This document shows positions 7,945 through 16,183 of a DNA stretch of 64,000 nucleotides, in pieces. A program made the position numbers and the translations under genes. The notes beneath the pieces are model-generated. The model saw nothing but the letters and a program-made list of their open reading frames with translations. It had not been told where the DNA came from and did no database searches. The number at the start of each line of letters is the position of its first letter. Positions within the stretch are counted from its first letter, which is position 1. The DNA comes from Solirubrobacter deserti. GTDB lineage: Bacteria; Actinomycetota; Thermoleophilia; Solirubrobacterales; Solirubrobacteraceae. The stretch is taken from assembly GCF_003344625.1 (NCBI RefSeq), contig NZ_QPKJ02000011.1:1-64000 (forward strand), written 5' to 3'.

Positions 7945-8683
7945 CGTCCCGGAGCTGCGCGCGCTCGTGCGCGAGGTGGCGGAGCGGCGCGCGCGCCGCC
8001 GGCGCACGACGCTCGGCCTGCGGCTGGTCGCGGTTCCGGCCGTGGCGGCCGCGGCGTTCGCGTACGTGGCCGGCGGGGACCGCCGCAGCGACGAGCGGCC
8101 GGTCGTGGCGGGGCCGACGACCACGGCGACGGCGACCCCCGCACCGAATCCGTTCACGCCGAACCGCCGCGATCCTTCCACCCCGCCCGCGACGCTCGCC
8201 CAGGCGCGCGCCCAGGCCGAGGCGGCGTTCGGCCTGTTCCGGCGCGCTGCGCGCGCCTCCGACCAGCCCGCCTCACGCCTGAAACCGCGCTTCGTCGTCC
8301 CGCAGCAGCCGGACTGGGACCGGGCGCGCCTGGTCAAGCAGCGCGGCGACGTCCGCGAGTTCGTCATGCCGGGCCTGTGGGACGGCATCCCGGGACTGTG
8401 CACGGTCGGCCAGCGCGGGCAGCGGACGCTGGGCGTGATCTGCAACCCCGGCTTCCCGCGCGTCGACTTCCCGTCCTGGACGCGCACGACGCACCGCGAG
8501 GGCCCGATCTACCTCCTGCTGTTCCCGGACGGCGTCGAGCGCGTGACGCTGCACCTGAAATCGGGCAAGACCGTCGAGAAGCGCGTGCGCGGGAACGTCC
8601 TCGAGTTCCAGCAGCGCGGCCTGCATGAGATCGTCTGGCGCGATGCGTCCGGGACCGAGTACCGCAAGCGGCTGGTCATCTAG
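7937..8683 (+). CDS. membrane-anchored protein coupled to ECF sigma factor (possible anti-sigma)
   Basis: A 248-residue protein. A basic, helical N-terminus (LRALVREVAERRARRRRTT) precedes one membrane helix at about 29-47, then a Pro/Thr-rich linker and an extracytoplasmic domain ending in strand-rich sequence (LYLLLFPDGVERVTLHLKSG, VLEFQQRGLHEIVW). There is no recognisable zinc anti-sigma motif (HxxxCxxC). The translational overlap with the sigma gene and the topology suggest it controls that sigma factor; the family is not recognised. Confidence 0.7.
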   Translation: MSDVPELRALVREVAERRARRRRTTLGLRLVAVPAVAAAAFAYVAGGDRRSDERPVVAGPTTTATATPAPNPFTPNRRDPSTPPATLAQARAQAEAAFGLFRRAARASDQPASRLKPRFVVPQQPDWDRARLVKQRGDVREFVMPGLWDGIPGLCTVGQRGQRTLGVICNPGFPRVDFPSWTRTTHREGPIYLLLFPDGVERVTLHLKSGKTVEKRVRGNVLEFQQRGLHEIVWRDASGTEYRKRLVI

Positions 8684-9341
8684 GGACCGCGCCGCGATCC
8701 GGCGCCTGCTCGGGGACGTCGAGATCGTCCCGCTCGGCGCGGGCCTCGACCACCGCGCCTACGCGGTCGGCGACCGGCTGGTCGCACGCTTCGGCGACGG
8801 CGTCGAGCAGGAGGCGAGGCTGCTCGCGCAGATCGCGCCGCAGCTCCCCCTCCCCGTTCCCGAGCCGGTGATCGTCGGCGCGGGCTGCATCGTCCAGCGG
8901 CGCATCCCGGGCCGGCCACTGCTGGAGCGCCCGCGCGCCGACCGTGTCGCGTTCGCGCCGCAGCTGCTCGAGTTCGCGGCCGCGGTGCACGCGCTCGAAG
9001 GCGTCGACGCGCCGCTCGACGACACGCCGCCCGAGGCCTGGCTCGACGACCGGGCCGGCGTCGCGGTGCCCGCCCCGGCCACGCGGCTCACCTTCATCCA
9101 CGGCGACCTCGGCGCTGAGCACGTCTTCGCCGACGGTGACCGCATCACCGGCATCATCGACTGGGGCGACGCCGCGATCGGCGACCCCGCGATCGATCTC
9201 GGCCGGCTGATGCGCGACTTCGGCACGCCCGGCGACGAGCGGGCGCGCTTCTACGCGATCTGCACCGCGCTCGAGGACCTCGACTACGGCGTCCCGCTGT
9301 ACGTCGAGAACGCGCGCGCCGCACTCGCGGCGCTGCACTGA
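8643..9341 (+). CDS. aminoglycoside phosphotransferase (APH)-fold kinase
   Basis: About 232 residues with the APH/choline kinase pattern. The N-terminal lobe has IVPLGAGLDHRAYAVGDRLVARFG (Lys replaced by Arg). The catalytic Brenner motif is FIHGDLGAEHVF with Asp and the downstream HVF in place of Asn-containing sequence, and the metal site is GIIDWGDAAIGDPAIDLGR. Substrates of the family include aminoglycosides, homoserine and sugars; none can be picked here. The start is uncertain: no ATG/GTG/TTG lies after the upstream stop at 8683, so translation must begin within the previous gene (ATG 8643 or 8625). Confidence 0.82.
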   Translation: MRPGPSTASGWSSRDRAAIRRLLGDVEIVPLGAGLDHRAYAVGDRLVARFGDGVEQEARLLAQIAPQLPLPVPEPVIVGAGCIVQRRIPGRPLLERPRADRVAFAPQLLEFAAAVHALEGVDAPLDDTPPEAWLDDRAGVAVPAPATRLTFIHGDLGAEHVFADGDRITGIIDWGDAAIGDPAIDLGRLMRDFGTPGDERARFYAICTALEDLDYGVPLYVENARAALAALH

Positions 9342-9701
9342 TCAGATCAGCGCGAACGAGTCGTGGGAGATCGCCCGCCAGCGCTCCCCCTCGCGCCGCA
9401 GCGAGACGCTGAGGATCGGCCCGGGCTGCAGCCCGGTGAACCAGACGCTCGCCGTCCCGTCCTCGCGCACCGCGATGCTGTTGAGCTCGAAGTCGCCCTC
9501 GGCGTGGACGCTGCGACCGCGGATGAGCTTGCGCACGTGCGCGGTGGCCACGCGCGCGACGAGCTGCTCCTCGGCCGTCTCGGGAAGATGCCGCTCACCC
9601 AGATCGGATTCGCCGGCCGGCCCCGACGTCACGGCCGCGACGACGACGAAGCCCGCGAAGCCGAAGGCCGGTACCAACGCGAGGACCAACCAGCGCATCA
9701 C
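9342..9701 (-). CDS. hypothetical single-pass membrane or secreted protein
   Basis: A 119-residue protein. Residues 1-27 form a hydrophobic helix (LVLALVPAFGFAGFVVVAAV) that could be a membrane anchor or uncleaved signal. The remainder is a small soluble domain with alternating strands such as ASVWFTGLQPGPILSVSLRR and ERWRAISHDSF, reminiscent of small NTF2/SnoaL-like extracellular domains, but this is weak. Its stop directly abuts the convergent kinase gene. No family is recognised. Confidence 0.65.
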   Translation of the reverse strand: MMRWLVLALVPAFGFAGFVVVAAVTSGPAGESDLGERHLPETAEEQLVARVATAHVRKLIRGRSVHAEGDFELNSIAVREDGTASVWFTGLQPGPILSVSLRREGERWRAISHDSFALI

Positions 9702-9728
9702 CGGTACTACGCGCGCGGCGCGCGTTCG

Positions 9729-10934
9729 TCACGCGATGTTCGCCAGCCGCCCCGCGAGCGCCTCAGGCGCGCGGGCGAGCTGGACGGCGGCCGCGCCGAG
9801 CACCTCGGCGTGCTCGCCGAGGCTGCCGCGCACGACGCGGACGGCGCGCGCCGCGGGCAGGATCGCGCGGCGGTCGACGGCCTCGCGGATCGGCTCGAGC
9901 AGCGTGTCGCCGGCCGCCGCCAGCTCGCCGCCGATGATCACGAGCTCTGGGTTGAGCAGGTTCACGACGCCCGCGATCGCGCGGCCCACCGCCGCGCCGG
10001 TGTCCGTCACCGCGCGGCGCGCACCGCGGTCGCCGGACTCGAGCAGCTCGAGGACCCGCGCGAACGTCATCGCCTCACCGCGGCTGCGGCCGAGCAGGTC
10101 CGCGACCGCGTCCGACGTCGCGAGCGTCTCCAGGCAGCCGCGATTGCCGCAGCGGCAGATCAGGCCATCCTCGATCACCGGCGTGTGCCCGAGCTCGCCC
10201 GCGACCCCGGCCACGCCGCCGTAGGACTCGCCGTTGAGGATCAAGCCGAGCCCGACGCCGCCCGAGAGCTGCAGGTAGACCAAGTCGCTGACGCCGCGGC
10301 CCGCGCCGAACAGGTGCTCGCCCATCGCGCCGGCGTTCGCGTCGTTGACGACCTGCACGGGCAGGCCCAGGCGGCGCTCGAGCTCGGCGGCGGGCTGCAC
10401 GCCGTCCCAGCGCGGCAGGACGCCCTCGGCGTAGATGAGCCCGGTGACGGCGTCCACGGGTGCGGCCAGGCCGACCCCGGCGCCGACGACGTGCGCGGGC
10501 GACACGCCCGCCTCGGCCAGCGCGGCGCTCGTGAGTCGATGGGCGACGTCGAACGAGCTGAGCGGGTGCGTGTCGGTGTCGTTGGCGGCCCACTGGTCGC
10601 CGACGATCCGGCCGCCGAGGTCACAGACCGCGCTGCGCACGTGGCGGTGCCCGAAGTCGAGCCCGACCGCGTACGCGGCGCGCGGCGCGAGTGAGACCTG
10701 CAGCGGCGGGCGGCCGATCGCGGGCGGCCGCTCGTCGTCGAGCTCGTAGCGCTGCTGCTCGACCATGCCGGCCACCTCCAGCTCGTGGAGCAGCGCGGTG
10801 ACCGTCGCGCGCGAGAGTCCCAGCGAGCGCCCGAGGTCGGCCCGGCTGCGCGCGGGATGGCGGAGCAGCGCGTGCAGCATCCGCACCCGGTTGGCGTGCC
10901 GGACGCTCGGGGTCGGTGACTCGTTTAAGCTCAC
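9729..10934 (-). CDS. ROK family transcriptional regulator (sugar-responsive repressor)
   Basis: A 401-residue protein. The winged helix-turn-helix (about 10-75) includes RSRADLGRSLGLSRATVTAL and LHELEVAGMVEQQ. The ROK domain begins AVGLDFGHRHVRSAVCDLGG and carries the phosphate motif VGAGVGLAAPVD and the zinc motif CRCGNRGCLE. I chose GTG 10934 because the conserved pre-helix segment SVRHANRVRMLHAL must be included; starting at the internal ATG 10880 would remove it. It probably represses sugar uptake or catabolism genes, none of which is adjacent. Whether it keeps kinase activity is unknown. Confidence 0.9.
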   Translation of the reverse strand: MSLNESPTPSVRHANRVRMLHALLRHPARSRADLGRSLGLSRATVTALLHELEVAGMVEQQRYELDDERPPAIGRPPLQVSLAPRAAYAVGLDFGHRHVRSAVCDLGGRIVGDQWAANDTDTHPLSSFDVAHRLTSAALAEAGVSPAHVVGAGVGLAAPVDAVTGLIYAEGVLPRWDGVQPAAELERRLGLPVQVVNDANAGAMGEHLFGAGRGVSDLVYLQLSGGVGLGLILNGESYGGVAGVAGELGHTPVIEDGLICRCGNRGCLETLATSDAVADLLGRSRGEAMTFARVLELLESGDRGARRAVTDTGAAVGRAIAGVVNLLNPELVIIGGELAAAGDTLLEPIREAVDRRAILPAARAVRVVRGSLGEHAEVLGAAAVQLARAPEALAGRLANIA

Positions 10935-11002
10935 TTCGCCAGCAGAAGGTAGACGGTTCGGCGACTGCGCGCCCGCACGATGCTCACGCACGCTCGTAAA
11001 CG

Positions 11003-12889
11003 TCAGCGAAGCGGCACGATCACCTTGTGCGTACGGCGGCCGGTGAGGGCACGGACGCGAACCGTGACCCAGCGCACGCGCGCGGCGTCGTCCAGCACCA
11101 GGCGGTAGCTGCGCCGCCGCCCACCCCACAGCGCGTTCAGCGCGACCGCCTCGCCGCCCTTCGTGAGCATTCCCTCCACCGACAGCAGCGTCTCGGTCGC
11201 GGACCCGGTCATGCGCCAGCGCACCTCGACGCGGCCGCCCGAGATCCGCCGGGCACGCACGTCGGTCACGCGCGGGAACGGGAGTGCGGGCACGCGCGTC
11301 AGCGACACGCGTCCCGTCGCGCGGGCGACGATCTGCGAGCCCGGAGCGCTCGCCCGCACGACGATCCGGATCGGAGCGGCCCGCGGCGCGGCGATCGCCC
11401 GCGCGAACGGCCGGAAGCGCACGATCGCGGTGCCGGCACGGGTGAGCGAGCGCTCGACGGCCTGAACGCCGCGGCCCGGGATGGAGACGCGCAGGTCGCA
11501 CGCGGCGCTGCAGCGGACGGGCAGCACCAGCGGTTGTCCGGGTCGCAGCGCGCGCTCGCGCGGCCGGCCGATCGTCACCCGGGGCGCCGGCCGCTGCGCC
11601 GCGGCCGGGCGGCCCTCGACGGCGTAGTGCAGGCGCGCGGGGCCGCTCTCGCGGAACCGGTCGTGGTTCGTCCACGCCAGCGCGCGCCGCCCGTCGGGGA
11701 GCATGAGCAGCGACAGGCCATCGGCGGCCCGCAGCGTTCCGCCGAGCCGCTGGCGCTCGACGATCGTCGTGCCCGAGAGCGTCACGATGCGGGCGCCGTC
11801 GTCCGGCCACGCCACGAGTGCGCGCCCGTCGGGCGCGATCGCGGCGTGCAGCGGCGACGCCGGGAACACCACCGGCTCGCCGGCGCCGAAGCCGAAGCTC
11901 TGGTCCGCAGGCGCGGGCACGATCACCACGGGCGGGCCGAAGGCACCGAGCGCCTCGCGCGTCGCCGCGCCGGTCGTGCCTTGGCCTTCGGTGTGCCACG
12001 CGACGACCGCGCGCCCGCCGGGGCCGAACCCGACCGCCATCAGATCCGCGTTGATCGCACCCGCCGGGTCGGTGAGCACCTGCGGAGCGCCGAAGGCGCC
12101 GCCGGGAGGCCGCTCGAGCACGGCGACGCCCGCGCCCGTCGAGGCGGCGACCAGCGCCCGCCCGTCCGGCGCGACGCCGAGCGCGAGGCCGGAGAAGCCC
12201 GGCGGCACCGGCGAGGCGGGACCGAACGGCGCGTTCGCTGGAGCGATGCGCAGCGTCTGCACGCTGTCCGAGCCCCGCGGCTCGCGCAGCATCAGCACCG
12301 TCTCACCGTCCGCGGCCATCCCGACCGCGACGCCGGCCGAGCCGCCGAACGAGCGCCACGGCACGAGGTCCTCGGGCGGGCCGAACACGCCACCCGCCGG
12401 GCGGCGCGCGATCCGCATGCGCAGCCGCCGCGGCGGATAGGCCATCTCCGCCCACGCCACGACGGCGTCACCGCGCGGCGAGACAGCCACGCTGAGCTCG
12501 AAGACGTCCCGGGCGGCGGCGAGCGTCACCGGTGCGCCGAATCCGCCGCCGCCCGGCTCCCGCAGGGCCACCCGCACCGCCCGGTCTGTCGCGCCGGCCG
12601 CCACCGCCGCGCCGCTCGCATCCGCGGCGACGCGTGGGCATCCGGGGAGCCGGCCGAACGGCACACGGACCGGTGCGCCCACTCCGTCCACGCCCGCCAC
12701 CAACACCTCGGCGCCACCCGCCGCCCAACACGAGAGCTCGCCAGGCGCACCCGTCGGCGCCAGGCACCCGGTGCCCTTCGCCAGGTCCTGATAGGACACC
12801 TCGCCGAGCGGCGCGGCCGCGGCGCTCCCCGGAAACGCGAGCGCCAGGAGCATCGCAAGTTGACGGAGCGCGCTTGAGGTGCCGATCAC
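11003..12889 (-). CDS. large secreted repeat protein, probable beta-propeller
   Basis: A 628-residue protein with an N-terminal signal peptide (QLAMLLALAFPGSAAAA). The body contains repeats of about 50-60 residues whose cores are variants of PDGRALVAW (for example APDGRALVAAST, APDGRALVAWPDD, PRGDAVVAWAEMA). These suggest propeller blades. The last 170 residues are strand-rich, with LVLPVRCSAACDLRVS and repeated RxxR-type patterns resembling Ig-like domains. It shares blade style with the protein at 14941-16134. Its role outside the cell is unknown; neither a sorting signal nor a catalytic motif is visible. Confidence 0.8.
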   Translation of the reverse strand: MIGTSSALRQLAMLLALAFPGSAAAAPLGEVSYQDLAKGTGCLAPTGAPGELSCWAAGGAEVLVAGVDGVGAPVRVPFGRLPGCPRVAADASGAAVAAGATDRAVRVALREPGGGGFGAPVTLAAARDVFELSVAVSPRGDAVVAWAEMAYPPRRLRMRIARRPAGGVFGPPEDLVPWRSFGGSAGVAVGMAADGETVLMLREPRGSDSVQTLRIAPANAPFGPASPVPPGFSGLALGVAPDGRALVAASTGAGVAVLERPPGGAFGAPQVLTDPAGAINADLMAVGFGPGGRAVVAWHTEGQGTTGAATREALGAFGPPVVIVPAPADQSFGFGAGEPVVFPASPLHAAIAPDGRALVAWPDDGARIVTLSGTTIVERQRLGGTLRAADGLSLLMLPDGRRALAWTNHDRFRESGPARLHYAVEGRPAAAQRPAPRVTIGRPRERALRPGQPLVLPVRCSAACDLRVSIPGRGVQAVERSLTRAGTAIVRFRPFARAIAAPRAAPIRIVVRASAPGSQIVARATGRVSLTRVPALPFPRVTDVRARRISGGRVEVRWRMTGSATETLLSVEGMLTKGGEAVALNALWGGRRRSYRLVLDDAARVRWVTVRVRALTGRRTHKVIVPLR

Positions 12890-12928
12890 GCGGGAATCCT
12901 CCTACACAACAGCTTCTAGGAGGATCAC

Positions 12929-13510
12929 ATGGCACGTACCGAGACCTACGACGACACCGTCAAACCGCGCAAAGGGCTGTCCCTGGCGAAGGGACCCGTC
13001 GCGATCGTCGGCATCGCCTCCCTCGTGTTCGGCGTGCTCGGGTTCATCTTCGCGAACCAGAGCTTCACGATGGACATCCCCGACGGGACCGTGAACGGCA
13101 GCACGTTCCTCGGCGTCGAGGGCAACGGCTGGACGTGGGCGCTGTTCGCCGCCGCCGGTCTTCTGCTGCTGCTCGGCGCGCCGGTGCACTGGGGCGCGAA
13201 GTCGATGGCGTTCATGGTCGGCGTCGCGATGATCGTCGGCGCGCTGATCGCGCTCTCCGACGGCACGGACATCCTCGGCCTGATCGCCACCAACAACTGG
13301 ACCAAGCTCATCATGGGCGCGATGGGCGCCGGCCTGATCCTGCTCGCGATGATGCCGCGCATCGGCAAGCGCCGCGGCGGCGCGCCCCAGAACGTGCGCC
13401 GCGAACGTGAGCTCGAGTCCGAGCGCCGCTTCGACCGCGACCGTGACCAAGACACGGTTTCGAACGGCCGCGCAACCGCCTCGCACAGCTCGCACGAGGA
13501 CCGCCGGTAA
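12929..13510 (+). CDS. four-helix membrane protein with charged C-terminal tail
   Basis: A 193-residue protein following a strong ribosome-binding site (AGGAGG, 6 nt before ATG). Four hydrophobic helices cover about 23-43, 67-88, 91-112 and 122-144, with a short extracellular loop bearing TMDIPDGTVNGSTFLGVEGN. The C-terminal 45 residues are strongly charged, with RRERELESERRFDRDRDQDT. The overall pattern recalls small actinobacterial membrane proteins of unknown function. A perfect 16-bp hairpin follows the stop. No function is assigned. Confidence 0.8.
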   Translation: MARTETYDDTVKPRKGLSLAKGPVAIVGIASLVFGVLGFIFANQSFTMDIPDGTVNGSTFLGVEGNGWTWALFAAAGLLLLLGAPVHWGAKSMAFMVGVAMIVGALIALSDGTDILGLIATNNWTKLIMGAMGAGLILLAMMPRIGKRRGGAPQNVRRERELESERRFDRDRDQDTVSNGRATASHSSHEDRR

Positions 13511-13520
13511 CTGCTGGCCA

Positions 13521-13560
13521 CCGCGGCCGGCCCGGGGAGGAGTACCCGGGCCGGCCGCGG
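13521..13560 (+). terminator. perfect 16-bp hairpin
   Basis: CCGCGGCCGGCCCGGG and its exact reverse complement flank an 8-nt loop (gaggagta), starting 10 nt after the stop of the membrane protein gene. There is no U-run after it, so intrinsic termination would rely on the very stable GC stem; an RNA-stability role is an alternative. Confidence 0.7.
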
Positions 13561-13681
13561 CCGCCTGTCTGTCCACGGCGCCGTCGTAGACAAATTCGAT
13601 GGGATCATCCACAAATCCACCGGCCGGGTCAATGGGGCCGGGCGATGAGTTTCGGCGAGGCGCGTCGTCTTAGTCGGTGAC

Positions 13682-13972
13682 ATGAACAAAGACGCCGTGC
13701 TGATCGTCAACGCCGACACCGACGAGGTGCTCGGCTACGTCGACGCGACCCGCCCCGATCTGGCGCTCGTCGACTCACTCGCGCGCATGCAGCTGCGCGC
13801 CCGCCGGCGCGGTCAGCGCGTGCGGTTGCAGAACGTGTCCCCGGATCTACGCGGGCTGCTGGAGCTCGTCGGCCTCACCGACGTGCTCGCCGTCGAGCCG
13901 CAGCGGGAGCCCGAACTCCGCGAACAGCTCCGGGTAGATGAAGTGGTGCAGCCCCGAGATCCGCCCGGCTGA
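13682..13972 (+). CDS. STAS-domain protein (anti-anti-sigma-like)
   Basis: A 96-residue protein. The central part (ATRPDLALVDSLARMQLRAR, GQRVRLQNVSPDLRGLLELV, GLTDVLAV) matches the second half of a STAS domain, the fold of SpoIIAA-type antagonists and small cytoplasmic partners. The phospho-Ser region is not clear. The charged C-terminal tail is also common in actinobacterial versions. The last 126 bp overlap the 3' end of the convergent sigma factor gene. Partner and phosphorylation control are unknown. Confidence 0.7.
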   Translation: MNKDAVLIVNADTDEVLGYVDATRPDLALVDSLARMQLRARRRGQRVRLQNVSPDLRGLLELVGLTDVLAVEPQREPELREQLRVDEVVQPRDPPG

Positions 13973-14857
13973 GGTCTCCATCACGACGACCGCCCAGCCG
14001 GCGTAGTCGCCCTCCGGCGTCGGGTTGTAGATGCCGAACGCCGGACCGCCGTTGGCCGACGTCACGAGCACCTTCGAGCCCTCGCACTTGGCGCCCTTGC
14101 CCCGCATGAAGGCCTCGATCTGCTCCGGCCCGACGACCCACAGCGGGAACGGCGGCATGCTGAACGCCGCGTCGTCCTTGAGCAGCGCGGTCAGCGCCGT
14201 CATGTCGTAGGCCTCGAACGCCTTGACGTACTTGCTCAGCAGCTCCTTCTGCTCGGCCTCGTCGACCTCCGCGGCGCCGCTCTCGTCGAGGTCCAGCTGC
14301 TCGATCGTCGCGCGCGCCCGCTGCAGCGCGCTGTTGACCGAGGCGACGCTCGTGTCCAGCAGGTCGGCGACCTCGGACGCCTGCCAGCGCAGCACCTCGC
14401 GCAGGATCAGCACGGCGCGCTGCTTGGGCGGCAGGTTCTGCAGCGCGGCCACGAACGCGAGCCGCAGCGACTCCTTGGAGGCCGCCAGCTCGGCGGGATC
14501 GGCGGTCGGCTCGAGCACCTTCACATCCGCGATCGGGCGCACCCACGCGCTGTCGACGATCATCTCGCCGAGCGGGCCGTCCGCGCTGGAGCTCGGCCCC
14601 ATGTCCATCGGCGTCGCGCGCCGCTGCGCGCTGCCGAGCATGTCGAGGCAGACGTTGTTCGCGATCCGGAACAGCCACGCCTTCAGCGCGCCGCGCTCCT
14701 GCAGCTTGTCCGCCGACTTCCACGCCCGGACCATCGTCTCCTGCACCGCGTCTTCGGCCTCGGCCCCCGATCCGATCATCCGGTAGCAGTAGCCCGTGAG
14801 GGCCTTGCGGTAGGTCTCGAGCTCCTGCTCGATCGGGGCTTCGGCGGTCCGCGGCAT
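13847..14857 (-). CDS. sigma-70 family factor with SnoaL-like C-terminal domain (SigX5/ECF56-like)
   Basis: A 336-residue protein. Region 2 spans about 12-80 with YCYRMIGSGAEAEDAVQETM and LKAWLFRIANNVCLDML; region 4 spans about 140-195 with LPPKQRAVLILREVLRWQAS and SVASVNSALQRARATI. Residues 215-330 form a SnoaL/NTF2-like domain with FEAYDMTALTALLKDDAAF and SMPPFPLWVVGPEQIEAFM. In such factors the C-terminal domain controls activity instead of a separate anti-sigma factor. ATG 14857 is chosen, with the conserved region starting about 12 residues later. Confidence 0.92.
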   Translation of the reverse strand: MPRTAEAPIEQELETYRKALTGYCYRMIGSGAEAEDAVQETMVRAWKSADKLQERGALKAWLFRIANNVCLDMLGSAQRRATPMDMGPSSSADGPLGEMIVDSAWVRPIADVKVLEPTADPAELAASKESLRLAFVAALQNLPPKQRAVLILREVLRWQASEVADLLDTSVASVNSALQRARATIEQLDLDESGAAEVDEAEQKELLSKYVKAFEAYDMTALTALLKDDAAFSMPPFPLWVVGPEQIEAFMRGKGAKCEGSKVLVTSANGGPAFGIYNPTPEGDYAGWAVVVMETSAGRISGLHHFIYPELFAEFGLPLRLDGEHVGEADELQQPA

Positions 14858-14940
14858 CACCCGGAACTCTAACCGGGGTGGACCTCGGATCCACCCTGGG
14901 TGGCTTCGGTGTGGCCGGGCGGGGTACGACCGTGGTCGGC

Positions 14941-16134
14941 ATGCGCCTGATCGAACCGCTGCTGGCCGCGGCCGTCGCCGCCGCACCCACCTGGTCGCAC
15001 GAGCGCCTGACCAGCGCGCTGGACGGACGCGGCGCGAGCTACGACGCCATCGTCGCCGGCCTGAGCGGCGGCCTGATCGGCGCGACCTTCGGCGACTGCG
15101 CGAGCGGCTTCGCGCCGTTGGCGGCAACCGCGCCGCCGCCCGTGACCGAGCTGCGCGAGGAGCTGTGGGCCGGCCCGATCGCCACGGCCGACCACTACAC
15201 CGCCGTGCTCAACACCCAGCGCTGCGGCGGCACGAGGATGGACCTCGCCGCCGTGGCCGCCGACGGGCGCGTGCTCAGCCGCGCCCCGCTTCCGGTGCGT
15301 GGGTACGCGCAGCCCGTCGAGCTCGCTCCCGGCGCCGTCGCGTGGGCGGAGCACCTCTCCGACACGCGCGTGCGGGTGCGCGCGCTCGTCGGCGGCAAGG
15401 CCGTCACGCTGGCGAGTGAGCCCGACGCAGGCGACCTCGATCCCGGCGTGGACGAGCTGACCGTGACAACGGCGCCGGACGGCCGCGTCCTCGTGGCCTG
15501 GTCCACGCAGGACCACGTGCGGGCGGCGATCGTCTCGCGGTCCGGGAAGCCGGGGCTTCCCGTCACCGTCGGGCGCTCGCTGGACATGGCGACCCCGGTC
15601 GCCGCCCTCGGCACGGGCGGGCGCGCGGTCGTCGCGTGGAGCACCCGCGACGGCGGCGAGGAGCAGAACGAGCGCACCCGCGTGTACGCGGCCGTGCGCG
15701 CCGGTGGGCGCTTCCGGCCCGCCCAGTTGCTGGACCGCGCGCGCACGCTCTCGGCGTTCGCGGACGACCCCGACGGGGACGCGCGCGTGGCGCTCGCGCC
15801 GGATGGCCGCGCGCTCGCGAGTTGGACCGCGCTCGTGCGCGGGGAGCGCAAGGCCGTCCGCGTGGCCGCCGCGCGCCCGGGCCAACGGTTCGGCGCGCGA
15901 CGCACGCTCACGGCGGACGGCACCGGGGCCGACGTCGCGTTCACGGGTGACAGCCGCCCGCTGGTCACCTGGGCCGCCCGCGGCGCGGTCTACCTCGAGC
16001 GCAACGGGCGGCGCGAGAAGGTCGCGGCAACGGACGGGCCGCACGCCCCGCGCGTGTCGGTGCTCGCGGACGGCCGCGTGCGGGTGACGTGGCGCACCGG
16101 CTTCCAGCCGGCGCTGCACGTCGCCACCGACTGA
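14941..16134 (+). CDS. secreted repeat protein, probable beta-propeller
   Basis: A 397-residue protein; ATG 14941 gives a clean signal peptide (IEPLLAAAVAAAPTWS). Repeats share the core PDGRVLVAWST (also GGRAVVAWSTR, APDGRALASWTAL, LADGRVRVTWRTG), spaced about 50-60 residues, as in a propeller. It is related in style to the 11003-12889 protein, suggesting an expanded family of exported proteins. Two Cys (FGDCASG and NTQRCGGT) may form a disulfide. There is no catalytic motif. Its function is unknown. Confidence 0.8.
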   Translation: MRLIEPLLAAAVAAAPTWSHERLTSALDGRGASYDAIVAGLSGGLIGATFGDCASGFAPLAATAPPPVTELREELWAGPIATADHYTAVLNTQRCGGTRMDLAAVAADGRVLSRAPLPVRGYAQPVELAPGAVAWAEHLSDTRVRVRALVGGKAVTLASEPDAGDLDPGVDELTVTTAPDGRVLVAWSTQDHVRAAIVSRSGKPGLPVTVGRSLDMATPVAALGTGGRAVVAWSTRDGGEEQNERTRVYAAVRAGGRFRPAQLLDRARTLSAFADDPDGDARVALAPDGRALASWTALVRGERKAVRVAAARPGQRFGARRTLTADGTGADVAFTGDSRPLVTWAARGAVYLERNGRREKVAATDGPHAPRVSVLADGRVRVTWRTGFQPALHVATD

Positions 16135-16183
16135 GCCTAGGCATCACCTATGCAGTAGTCCGATTTTGACTAGGATGCCGGTC

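Noticed and set aside
13572..13681. Specific ECF promoter before the STAS gene
   Set aside because: GATGAGTTTCGG and CGTCGTCT elements are suggestive, but without aligned promoters the assignment to a sigma factor is not supportable.
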